Below the pieces are notes generated by a model. The model did not search any database, had not been told where the DNA came from, and saw only the letters and a program-made list of their open reading frames with translations. The translations under genes were made by a program, and so were the position numbers. 64,000 nt of DNA from Anas platyrhynchos (lineage: Eukaryota; Chordata; Aves; Anseriformes; Anatidae): positions 20,706,001-20,770,000 of the forward strand of contig NC_092590.1 of assembly GCF_047663525.1 (NCBI RefSeq), in the 5' to 3' direction. This document shows, piece after piece, positions 25,794-36,830 of the stretch. Position 1 is the first letter of the stretch. Each line of letters opens with the position of its first letter.

Positions 25794-25943
25794 GTAAATA
25801 AGGTGTCTGATAACTGTATGGCGTTTAATACTACAATCTTTTATATTTTTTATTTAAGACCAATTGTAAGTAGTTCAGTACTGTCCAAAACCACCACTGT
25901 GTTACTTTCCTTACTACAAAAAGCATGTTAAGAATCATAGAGA

Positions 25944-25957
25944 CCAACAGAGGGCAG
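25944..25957 (+). promoter_or_regulatory. CTCF-like core motif
   Basis: CCAACAGAGGGCAG matches the vertebrate CTCF core pattern CCASYAGRKGGCRS at 13 of 14 positions (only the fourth base, A, departs). CTCF sites of this type anchor chromatin loops and insulators, with orientation relevant to loop direction; here the motif reads on +. It lies between two antisense CR1 fragments. Binding cannot be inferred from sequence alone. Confidence 0.45.
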
Positions 25958-26436
25958 CTATTCATATCACATAAATGTAGTTATATAAGTGGTTAGTATC
26001 ATTAAGCTCAGTATGTTGTCAAAGAGAAAGAAGTTCTTCTAAAAGATGATTTGGAGCAAGAGTTTTACTTACGTTCTTCAAAATTCATTCTCTTGTTCAT
26101 AGGCAATACAAGTGTCCTGCAGAGACAGGAGTTCTAACTTAAGACCTAAACTTTCAAAACTAACATCAGGTAAGACAAATAACTCATTCTCCTACTTCCA
26201 AAATGATATTAGACTGTCATTTTTTATCATATAATTTCATATTGCTTTTGTCAATATATGTCAGTTTCAAGGAATAATGAAGACTAGAGCAGCAATAAAA
26301 GTATATAAAAGCAAAATAAAATAAAAAATAAAAGCAAAAAATGTATTTAGTTTCCTTCATCTCAGAATAAAATAGCCATTCCATTGGTTCAGTAATATCC
26401 ACAGACAGAACCTAGAGAGATGATAACACATAACCA

Positions 26437-26690
26437 AATCATAGAATCAGAGAATAATTTAGGTTGAACAGGGGCTTTGGTTATCAGCTGGTCCTGCTTC
26501 CTTTCAAAGCAAGACCAAGTTAGATCGAGTTGTTCAGGGCCATGTCAAGCCAAGTTTTGACTATCCAAGGCTGTAAGCTTCACAGCCTTGAACAACATAT
26601 TCCAATTTTTGATCATCCTCATGTCCTCATGATGAAAAAAATTTCCATGTATCTAATCACAATTAGTATTCCAGTAGTTATTCAGTCTTC
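26437..26690 (-). mobile_element. Diverged CR1 LINE 3' fragment (antisense)
   Basis: The block starts 'atcatagaatcagagaataa' and 'ttaggttgaacaggggc', the antisense of the CR1 3' repeat. It continues through recognisable but decayed 3' sequence ('ccaaggctg', 'ttccaatttttgatcatcctcatg', 'tgtatctaatca'). The decay is much greater than in the 30.8-kb copy, so this insertion is older. The 160-codon + strand open frame beginning at 26530 starts inside this antisense repeat and is not a gene. Confidence 0.8.
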
Positions 26691-29600
26691 CCATCCGGAA
26701 GGAGTCTCAGATTCTTTTCTGCCAACTTACTTTCCAGTCAGTTGGTTGTACAGGTTGTACCTGTACAGATACACAGGGTCAGTCTGTCCCAGCAGTAAGA
26801 TTTTTACTTTCTCTCAGTTCTTTCTCAACAAAATTTGGGCCATTATCTACTTACTTGAACTAATAATCAGTTCTCTGAATGCTTTTCCCACTTGTCCACT
26901 CAGACAAAGAAGATTTTTCTTTTCTCCTGAACAGATGGTGAGTACTTCACTAACTGCTCATTATAATCTGAAAGTAAACATTGGCTGGGGATCAAACAAG
27001 TTCTCAGTATAACCTCTGAGGCATCTGGCTGATTGAACCATTATAAAGACAATTAAATACTTAGAATGTTAAATTAGTAAAACATACCTAGTGTAATAAG
27101 GAGTGTATTGAGCATGAATAAATACAACCTGCTTCTCTACCTATAGAGATAATTCTAGCCTAATGAAAGCTCAAGAAATCTGTAAAAACATTCTCTATGT
27201 ATTTTTCCCAATGCTAGTATTCAGGGCAGCTCTCAAGCAAGAAAATCTGAAAATAAATTATTACTCCTGTATACAATGTACAGATTGTTTTTAGAGCTGT
27301 GTATGATCACAAAGTCAATGACAGAGAAAGAAATATTGAAGCAAAGAGCTATTTGTGATTCTGCATAAGTGCTATTGAGACAATGACTGGGAACTTAGAA
27401 AAAACATTTATCACCCATTGTTAAAACTAACATGTAAGTTTCCTTAGATGAGACATCTGTGTGCAAAGATTTGCCTCATTATGTGATGTAGATCTCTTCA
27501 AGACCAGAAAGAAAAAATGTTTACAGACTTTGTATGCATTTGTTTAGAATGTGTGAGCTGTCAGTTGCAGACATTGTATAAAATGTATGCACATTATTAC
27601 AAAACTCAACCCCTTCTCTTGCAGGGAGTATAGCATGTTACAATGGCAGACTTGAAGAAGACATTTTCAAACAAGATCACTTCTTTCTCATGTCCTCTCT
27701 CTCTTTAAAAAGTGAAAAGTGAGTTAAAGCTTCAATGAATTTATTAATTCGTTGTTGGGGTTGTCTCAGTTTATTTGAATGTTTAAGATGCCACTGCCTC
27801 TGCTTTTTCAGTTTGGCATGATAAGAACAGATGTTCCTTCCTAATTTTCAATTTTAAACTGAATCTGATTAAATACTTCAACAAAACAATTAAATGGTCA
27901 GCATACATTATTCTGATATTTAATCTTCAGAGTTTGTTCTGTTTTCATTGCCATGTTGCGTGTCTGTATGATTTATTCACCCTGTTAGAAAGTATTCAAG
28001 TATATTCAAGTATTCATGAAAATTCAGCTTCATTTTACTTCCCCTATTTTAAGAATAATTGATATACTAAAATGAAAATATTATCACATTAACTACTTCT
28101 TTCATATTTGGTTTTAGGAAATTGACTGACACATATGACTAATATTTTAATTACAAATATGTTGCTAGATGAACCTTTATATTCACACTTCAGAAGTTCC
28201 TTAGCTTTTCCATGTAGTTACTATGAAATTGATAAGAATTAAAAGGGTGATAAATAACAAGAATGACATGAAACTTTTACAGAGCCATCTAGATTACTTG
28301 GCTAGCAGAATACAGTAAAATATGAAAAATCAGCAGTGCCAAATACCAGATCATAAAGTCAGGAATAAAAAGTATATGGTTAAGACCAAATGTGAACCTT
28401 TCAAAGTTTTTCACCTGAAAATAATGCCTGTCTCATCAATTTTTTTAGCCTTCATTCTAAAAATCAAGGCACACCATTCCCCTCTTTTTTTTTGTGCAGC
28501 CAGAGACAACCAGTGAAGCAGCAGAGAATTCAACATTGTTGAGAGTTAACTTCAAAGTATAAAGATATTTCCAAAACAGAAATGCTTTAGTGTCATCCAA
28601 GAAAAGTAATTATAGTACAGAGTCACGGTTAATGTTCTATGGCAGTAATTCCATCGTTAGCACTATTTTCACTACCTTTTAGCTTTGAAAAGATCCCTGT
28701 TGGGCTGAAATTTCTCATACTTAGTCCCAGCCCAAAGGGTTATTTTAAACTTTAAATTAAAATGTTAACAAAATTGAGTAAGTAACTGAATCTTTGCACT
28801 ATGAAAAACGTTCTCATTTCTAATCTGCTAAAACTGTTGCTGCAAATCAGAATAACTTGTTTTGCTTCCTACTCTGACATGAATTGGACTACTGACCAAA
28901 GCTTTTCAGCAGACTCTGACTTCCATTTAGTTTGTACATATGCTGAGTACCCTGTAAGTTATATAATAGCTGGTCAATACATATTAACCTGGGACAGAAA
29001 AGCTGTCAAGGACACTTCTAGTAACTGCTCCCTGACCTTTTGGGCTTGGAGTCAATCCAGGTGATAGATTTTGAGAGAGAAGGGGACAAAGTTCCCCTTT
29101 GTCAGGTTACAAAATGTAACAGATCCAAGCTGAAAACAGGAGAGTCTGAATCATGACTTTTCTATAAAAGCAACCAGTCTTACACTTATTTTGTATGCAT
29201 TGTTGCTGTGGCAGCAGCAGAAAATAGAGGACAGTGACATCATACATCCCCCAGGTGATTAAACACTTGCTGATGACTGGAGAGAACATGGGTGCTTTAC
29301 ACCTGCCCAGCCATGCTGTGTCCCAACATAACTTCACTATTAAGCATTTTATAAGACTTCCTAGACTGGTCATCTGCTTCTTTTTACAGAACTATTTGTC
29401 AGATTCATAAATATAAAGGTTCACCCAGTGGATGATACAGACCATCATTCTTCATGCAAGAATAAGCTTTAAATAGTTCAAGGCACCTTTCAGAAAGATT
29501 TCCAAACAAAGAGATAAAGAATCCACCACAGCTTGTACAAATTCTTCCAACAGTTCATAAGTCTTCCTAGAGAAAATGACATGTTAACCTGAATTTGCAT

Positions 29601-30793
29601 AGGTTTCACTACAAGTCATTAGATAATGCTATGCCTGTATCTGATATATAGCTCTCCACTATCAGAAATCCGGTTACTATGAAAGTACTTTCAGATGCTA
29701 ATCAGACATTTTGAAACATCTCTCTTAAATGAAATAGATTGAACTTCTTTAACCAGGCATGCACAGACACATCAGAACACATAGTGTTTGACACATAGGT
29801 TGAATTCAGATAATTTCTCTGCAGCCAACGAGATTACAAATTAAATTGAAAAGAAAATACTTTAAAAAAAAAAAAAAAAAAGAGAGAGAGAGAGAGAGAA
29901 AGGGGGAGAGTTTTCCTTAACTGAGTCACTTTTAATTGAATTATCTTTTCTATTTTTTTTAAATACGAATTGAATTTCAGGTATAAATAGCAACCAGTAG
30001 AGATGTTTTTATTTAAAATCCATTCTAAGATGACCACTTGATTTCAGAAAAGGAGCCAATATCGCTTCTAAGCCCAGCAATGGCATGAAAGGAGCTTACA
30101 ATCAATATTATTATATGAAGGAGTCGGGGGAAGAGAAAACATTGAGCATGGAACACTATTAAGCACAGTCCTTGGGACAAGAGTAAATGGAAACAGGATT
30201 TTAAATGTAATCAGGAGTTAAAGATAGGCTGATCCATTAAGATGAGCACAAGTATTTTGAAATTTTCTGTGAAATATGGAATTAACTATGCAGTGGAATA
30301 GCTTCTCTGTTGTATGAAAAGTACTCAAAGCTGAATTAAAGCAAGGACTCAGATATATGGACAGTAACTCATATTTCTTATCCCAACCCACATTAAATAT
30401 TTATTGTAGTCAAGGGGATATCATATTCATAACATTTACTTAGTATGAAATAACGTTTTTTTTAATCTCTCATTTTACGGAGCAGCATAAAAAATACTCT
30501 GCCCTGATTAACGTAGAATAGGGTGTATTTTTATGTGTTTATTTTAAAGATAGAAGATATATTTTTGTCTCAATTGCATGACATTTTTAATGACTCATTT
30601 TCCTGCTAGACAGCTACCAGACACCCCCACCTGCATCTACCTAATTCACTAGAAATGTAATTTCATTAGTGGCTAAAAGTAATAATAGAATCTTTTTTGT
30701 ATACTTTCTCACAAGGATGTTCAAGAATGATAGAGATTGTCACAGAACAGTGTCACATATTTCTGGCCTTTGGCAAAGAACCTGGAAGACCAT
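26691..30793. other. AT-rich unique DNA, no gene seen
   Basis: Includes an A18-(GA)n tract at 29864-29900. An ATG-initiated 87-codon frame (28801-29064, +) starts with a hydrophobic stretch but has no recognisable family, promoter or splice context. I do not call it. Confidence 0.5.
29864..29900. repeat. A18-(GA)n simple repeat
   Basis: A run of about 18 A is followed by about ten GA units and then 'aggggg'. Confidence 0.92.
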
Positions 30794-31500
30794 AGAATCA
30801 TAGATTATCCCAAGTTGGAAGGGACCCATAAGGATCATCAAGTCCAACTCCTGGCACCACACCAGTCTACCCAAAATTTCAGAACAAGTGATTAAGTGCA
30901 TAGTCCAATCGCTTCTTAAATTCAGACAGGCTTGGAGAAGTGACTGCTTCACTGGGGAGCCTGTTCCAGTGTGCAACCACCCTCTCGGTGAAGAACTTCT
31001 TCCTGATGTCCAGCCTAAACCTCCCCTGCCTCAGCTTAACACCGTTCCCGTGGGTCCTGTCACTGGTGATAATGGAGAATAGGTCAGTGCCTGCTCCTCC
31101 ACTCCCCCCCACAGTTGTAGACTGTGATGAGGTCTCCCCTCAGCCTCCTCTTCTCCAGGCTGAACAGGCACAGTTACCTCAGCTACTCCTCATATGTCTT
31201 CCCACCATCTTCATTGCCCTCCTCTGGAAACACTCCAACAGTTTTACATCCTTTTTGTACTGTGGTGCCCAGAACTGCACACAGTACTCAAGGTGAGGCC
31301 GCAGCAGGGCAGGGTAGAGCCCTTCCCTTGATGGACTAGAAATGCCATGCTTAATGCACCCCATGGTACGGTTGGCCCTGCTGGCTGCCAGGGCACACTG
31401 CTGGCTCATATTCAATTTGCTATCAACCACAACCCACAGATGACCTCTCTGCGGGGCTGCTCTCCAGCATCTTGTCACCCAGTCTGTACGTATAAGGTGA
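30794..31500 (-). mobile_element. CR1 LINE, 5'-truncated, with reverse transcriptase C-terminal relic
   Basis: The longest and best-preserved transposon in the window, about 700 bp, sense on minus. The 3' end (at the low coordinate) has the CR1 terminal repeat read in reverse, 'catagaatcatag', next to 'ttggaagggaccc'. Inland, minus-strand translation gives segments typical of the C-terminal part of CR1 ORF2: 'SQQCALAASRANRTMGCI', 'LRPHLEYCVQFWAPQYKKD', 'RRAMKM' (about 31200-31440) and, in another frame, '[20 protein letters not shown]' (about 30950-31030). The change of frame, with 'APPLPPTVV' encoded opposite, shows at least one frameshift or deletion between about 31100 and 31200. The catalytic YADD region and endonuclease are absent, so the copy is dead on arrival. 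The 5' truncation falls near 31500. Confidence 0.95.
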
Positions 31501-34500
31501 GACTGACAAATAAAATAAACACATGAAAAAAAAAAAAATGGAAAAAAATGAAAGTGCAAAGTTTTGTGTTTGGATAGCTTCATTCACTAGCTGAAACAAA
31601 AGATTTTCCTGGAACACTAAAGTGGGGAGCAAACTCTTGAAAAATTGGTACTGGCACCTCTTCTGTACAATCATGTTTGTTCATTCCAAAGTACATAGGA
31701 CGGTCATTAAAAGCTGGAATATCCTGTTTTTATTCATATTCTACCACAGGTAAATTAATATATTTCTAAATCAAAGGTGGATGAATAAATTTATAAACTG
31801 CAATTTTGCATCAGTGACGATCAGGACATGTAAGTTTACAGAATGCAAGACTACATGTACATTTAGGTACAGATGTGACAGAATGGTAAAGAAAGCTCAT
31901 GTGATTCCAACAAATGTGCTCACTTTGCTATCTATGAGGTCTTCAAGACTAGGAAGATGAAGGCAACAGAAGCATATACATACAACTAGAAATACTACAG
32001 CTATGAAATGTGAGACTCAGCAGTACTAAACATCATAATCAGAATGCAATCATAACGCTCATAAAGAATGCATAACCTTTAAGAAAGCACAGAATAGTTT
32101 ATCAAGAGTTGTTTGGATGTCTATAAAATAATCCAGCATTCTAAATTTAAATGAATATCCTCAATTTACATTAATAATATGTCACACCCATAACTTACAT
32201 TTACATTTAGGGAGTGAAAGCCCTGCCCCATTTCATATAAACATAAGATTAAAGCTTTTGTTGTTTAAAGAAGCTATGGAAGTACAAAGAAATCATTATA
32301 ATCACATTACAGAATAGAAGGCATTAAAATTAGTTGAGCCACAAATTTGGGTGATTTGATCATTGTAGGAGAATGATAACAAGGGTGGTTGGAAATCTGA
32401 GGAAAGTGGAAAGAAAATAGGGTTTAAAATTAACAATGCTAAAACCGAATAAAAGGCAATAAACCATCAAGAAAATTTAGGTTACCCAGCATATGTCTGG
32501 CAAGGAATGAAGGAGGAAAGCATTTAACATTCAACAGAGCAAGACCCTGAAAGAATTACTGACCATTATTTGTACAACATTTTTAGGACTTCAAAATGCC
32601 AACTAGTCCACATTAATAATAAAATAAGACAACCACCTCAGGAAGAATATTAGATGGTCTAAGCGGCCTTCTTTATCTCTTATCTTAGAGAGATAATAGA
32701 CTGTAACAAACTTATCCCTTCTTTTCCCAAACCTGAGCTTTTCTGTTTATTTTGATATGAATTGTGTGTTTATCAGAAGGTTTTCTACTGAATGCAACTC
32801 ACAGATAACAATGCAACTTGAAGATGATGATGCAGAAGTGATTAACACATCGTGGTTTCTGGTCTTATAAATATACTGCAGAAATTTTTGGCTTTCATTT
32901 ACATAAAAAAAAAAAAAAAAGTGCTTATAAACCATTTCTAATACATGGAGTCCCCTGATGTCAAAGATCAAAGACTCATTAAAATATATTAAATTACAGC
33001 TGCAGAATGAGCTATTAGAATGCTATTTGTGCATGCACAGCGCTGGAAAATGAACGCTTCCTTAATGTATCATCATTCCGACTCTCATTTAGCAAACTCA
33101 GCATTTACAAAGCCAAAGAACTTCACATTATCAAATAACATTATAGTTCTACCAGGTCTCTCTTAAGGTTAAATAGACACTCAAGGGTCACCTACTATGC
33201 ATTTAATTTGTTTTATTGTAATGATTTTTTTATTTAACTTTACTACCATGAAATAGAAATCACTGAAAATATACACACTGATTCCCAGATCTCACTTAGA
33301 AAAGGTTCTTTTCAAATTATTATACAGCCAAAAGCCACATTTTATCATCTGTTAATTTTCTCCTAATTAGAACAAACCATTCATATTTTACTTACAATAA
33401 GTTACTTTTTTTATAAATGTTGGTTGTGCTGACCAACATTTTCATCAGGCAAATTGTCAAATTACTATAAGGTAATTACCACAACAATATATATAATATC
33501 CATTTAAAATTAAAATAAAATGCCATTTTTCCATTCTAACAAAAAAAAAAAAAAAAAAGGAATGGACTTTAAAGTGCATTTTTAGAAGGACATATATCTG
33601 TTATATATATATACATGTATATATCTGTTGATATAACTGAAGGACAAGTCTTCAGTTCCATTGACCCTCAAGATGAATATACACGTTGAATTGTAAAGTC
33701 CACTAAAAAATTTCTTATAAAACTAAAAATTCATATAAAAGTTGAAGTTAACTTCAGCAGTTCTACTAAGTTTTGTTTAGGATGGCTTGATAAAATGGGT
33801 TAGGAGCCAAGTTTTTCAACTACAGTTCATATCAAATGCATGCTGTTTCACACTGGGCTCTTTCACTCTTACACATCATCATTACACATCATCAGGGCAA
33901 ATTAGGGTCCCAGTTAAGCTTGAAAGTTTGTAATAACCCTAGCTAAGATATTCAGAGTTTAAAATAAATGGGCAACCTTGAGCAGCAGATGAAGCAAGAA
34001 ATAGAAAAATTATTATGATATACCTGAATAATCCCATCTTGTGTGGTATCATTAGATGGGTTTGCTCATTTGCTGCGTGAAAGCAGCTAGCACAAAGCAG
34101 CCACCTTCAGGCTAAGCCCTTAATGGAAAAGTATCTTTGTTTTCTTCCTATGTACTATGGTTCTTTCATACAAGAGGCCTCTCGTTTACCCAGTCTAACT
34201 TTCAGCCACCAGTGTCTCCTGTCCCCCCCATCCAGGTGTTCTGGCTCTGTCTTTCCACCTAAGTTCCAGCCTTCCATCCCACCTCCTCTCTAGACTTGTT
34301 CTCACAGTATCTCTGAACCTTGTCTTACCCAATAAATTCACACAGATATGTTTCTATTTACTTTCAGTGACTTCATCTTATTTATACTGTTTACTTATTT
34401 TGGTGAAATATAATGGTAGTAAGTTACTTTCTTCAGAAACACTACTGCTTGTAGGAGGCAGAGAAAATGGAGATGAAAAGTGAGTGTGACTCACTTAAGT

Positions 34501-36503
34501 GCCAGAAGCTGTTATGGTTAGCAATAGCTGTACCTTCTCTGGTAATTTATTATCAGGATCTGTAAGGCAAGTAGCAGCACAGCTCCCAGCACTCCAGGCA
34601 CTTTGCAAGCCAGCACTGGCTTCCAGTATAAACTGAATTTCCAAACAGAGAAATAAATTGCGTGTTATTCAGTAATATTTGATAGTTCATATCTGTTATC
34701 ATAGCCTGTACACAATGCATACATTTTAATCTCCACCATCTTTCTTTCCTTTTGAGGACTATTCCATGATAACACTGTGCTTTGAGTTAGAGATTGCTTT
34801 TGTCATTAGTGTCAGTACATCACCTGCTTGACAAATAGTGTGCAGACTGTCCCTGAGTGAATAACTGCAGCTTAAGCCCTTTCACCTGTGACAGACATTT
34901 TTTCACTAGCCAAGTTAGGCTATGTCTCTGTGATAGTGTAACATGCTCTCTGATTCAAAAAAAATAAATAAATAAAATACGTCAGACAATGCCACAACCA
35001 CACAAAACCCACTCTGACTCATGCAAACCCTGAAATCAATAGTAAGTTCTTGTTCCTTAGAAGCATCAGGCCAAGTCCTAAGAAAAAAGTCTTAACATTT
35101 CAGATTGTTTTGTGCAGATGTGAAAACCAGCAAGGACTCAAGTGCTAATCATGCTTTGCTCATGTAAAAATCACTCAGGGAAATAGCTGCTGTCCTGCTG
35201 TTTCTCACAGACAGACGACAAACTGTTTTCAAACAGCAAGCCCCCTGGCCCCACAGTCCCACCTTCCCCAACCTTCTGCTGCATGGACCTACACAAACAG
35301 TGATTTACAATTCTTATAAATTCTGTTCTCCAGATCATTTTTCCCAGCTGGTTCTCCAGATACAAGCCGTTAAATGAATTTCAAACAACACAACTTCACA
35401 CCAGTTTCAGTTTACTTTTAATGGGCTTGTTACTTATAAATACTTACGTAACTAATACCTTTTTGAAAGACTGTGGGGGAAAATTTATCATCAATTTACA
35501 GCAGAGAAAACAGAAGAAATTACCTAGTGGTAGGATATTACTTCTCAAAAGAATGAGCTATCAAATAGTAAGATAAAAAATTTAAGTGCAGATCCTGCCT
35601 GAGCCTGATCACAGAATCATATGCCATAATTTAAAGGTATGTCCATACAGCCAAAGAGGTCTTTAAAAGTTTTGAACCTGCCTGAGAACTATGTGAAAGT
35701 AGTTCTTATCAACACTTTATTGGCTATTTTTCATCTGTACAGACTACAGAAAATGTAGAGTAGGTATGTGTTGGCAGGCGTTAGTAGAATGGAGCACTTT
35801 AAAACTATTTGCTGTGCTCTGGTCAGACTGACCCTTATTCTAGAAATGTAGCCTCCTAGTGAAATTCAACAAGGAAACTTTACATAGAAATAAATGTATA
35901 TGAGATCTTGGTCCTGTGTCCAAAAGGCAATGAGAAAAATAAATTTTATAAATGTTGTAAAATATTTTTACATCAATATGAGTAAGGTTTTTATTTTTCA
36001 TCTGCCAAAATCCATCAGTCATTCATAGCTCATATGGAATAAATTTAAGGACATAGTAAAGCTAAGAAATTGGCTGTGAAATATTTTTTCTCTTTATTCA
36101 TATGTTAGAATCAAAACCATAAAAGAGACATAGAGAACTGTTATACCGGGTAGCTCCCAGTAAGCTCAAGTAGCACAGCAGCTGTAAAACTGCAGAAGGC
36201 AGACTTACCTGCAGATAGACAGACAGAGGAAAGGCAAACTTTATGTAAAAAATTATGAGCAAGTGACTTCCTGAGTCAGAGTCCACAAAAGTTACAGTGG
36301 TTTGAAATTTAGCCTGTTTTTGAGGCTTAGTTCGGTGTTCAAAATGAACGCAAAGGCTAATACAAAATTATCAAAAGTTTTCAGTAGAAATTATTCATTT
36401 TCCTTTCCTTATGAAAGGACATCTTTATACCTCGAGTATTTTAACAAGCCTTCTAGAAAATAACAGTAAGTCAGCAAACTGCAATTCTATTTTTATTTTT
36501 TAG
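31501..36503. other. AT-rich unique DNA, no gene seen
   Basis: Holds A tracts (31524-31535, 32905-32920, 33541-33558), a TA-rich patch near 33600-33625 and a block at 32985-33150 that reads like conserved noncoding DNA. The direct repeat 'ttacacatcatca' occurs twice in tandem near 33869-33894. Sequence at 35606 ('atcacagaatcatatgcc') faintly recalls a CR1 tail but loses resemblance at once. Confidence 0.5.
33541..33558. repeat. A18 homopolymer
   Basis: Uninterrupted run of 18 A with no recognisable retrotransposed body. Confidence 0.9.
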
Positions 36504-36830
36504 AACTTCAATGGAGCTGGAGTTTTCAAACCAACACAAGCAGCTTTCTACCAGAAGGAATCAGAAAATGCAGCTTATCTTTTTGGAAAAATGAAAAGAA
36601 GAGTAATCTGAAGGCACCATGTAGCTGGATTTACACCTTTGTTGTTTCCATCCATAAGAAAAATGTGTTTTTTTCCTTCCTATATGATTTATAGTCACTT
36701 CATTGTCTTCATGGATCACTAAAAAGTGCAATAGTATTTGGTGTATGTTTTGTTATATCTCAAATACTCTGACAATTTTGAGGATTCATTCTTAGGATGT
36801 CAAAATAAATACCGTTTTAGGTAGATTGGT
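36504..36830 (+). other. Candidate 3'-terminal exon with poly(A) signal
   Basis: A convincing 3' splice site, a T-rich tract ending TTTTTAG at 36503 with a branch-like 'actgcaatt' just before it, precedes an open stretch. In phase 0 it gives 35 residues then TGA at 36609-36611; the peptide starts NFNGAGVFKPTQAAF and ends KMKRRVI. A second frame (entering with one base from an upstream exon) stays open longer, to a TAG at 36692-36694. The reading frame therefore cannot be decided. AATAAA at 36804-36809 would serve as a poly(A) signal, giving an exon of about 330 nt. I do not recognise either peptide and cannot identify the upstream exons. A lncRNA terminal exon or chance are real alternatives. 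Confidence 0.3.
36804..36809 (+). terminator. Possible poly(A) signal AATAAA
   Basis: Canonical hexamer about 300 nt downstream of the candidate acceptor at 36503. AATAAA is common in AT-rich DNA, so it counts only in combination with the exon candidate. Confidence 0.3.

Noticed and set aside
26530..27012. 160-codon + strand open frame, the longest in the window
   Set aside because: It starts inside an antisense CR1 fragment at a non-ATG codon and has no recognisable domain. Its length is not exceptional for six frames over 64 kb.
28801..29064. ATG-initiated 87-codon + strand frame with hydrophobic start
   Set aside because: No recognisable family, no splice or poly(A) context, and length within chance.
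30940..31339. Plus-strand Pro/Ser-rich open frames of 118 and 71 codons
   Set aside because: They are the antisense of the CR1 reverse-transcriptase relic.
33869..33894. Tandem copy of 'ttacacatcatca'
   Set aside because: Only two units; ordinary slippage, not a repeat array or CRISPR.
35606..35640. Faint CR1-tail resemblance
   Set aside because: Similarity is limited to 'atcacagaatcat' and is lost immediately.
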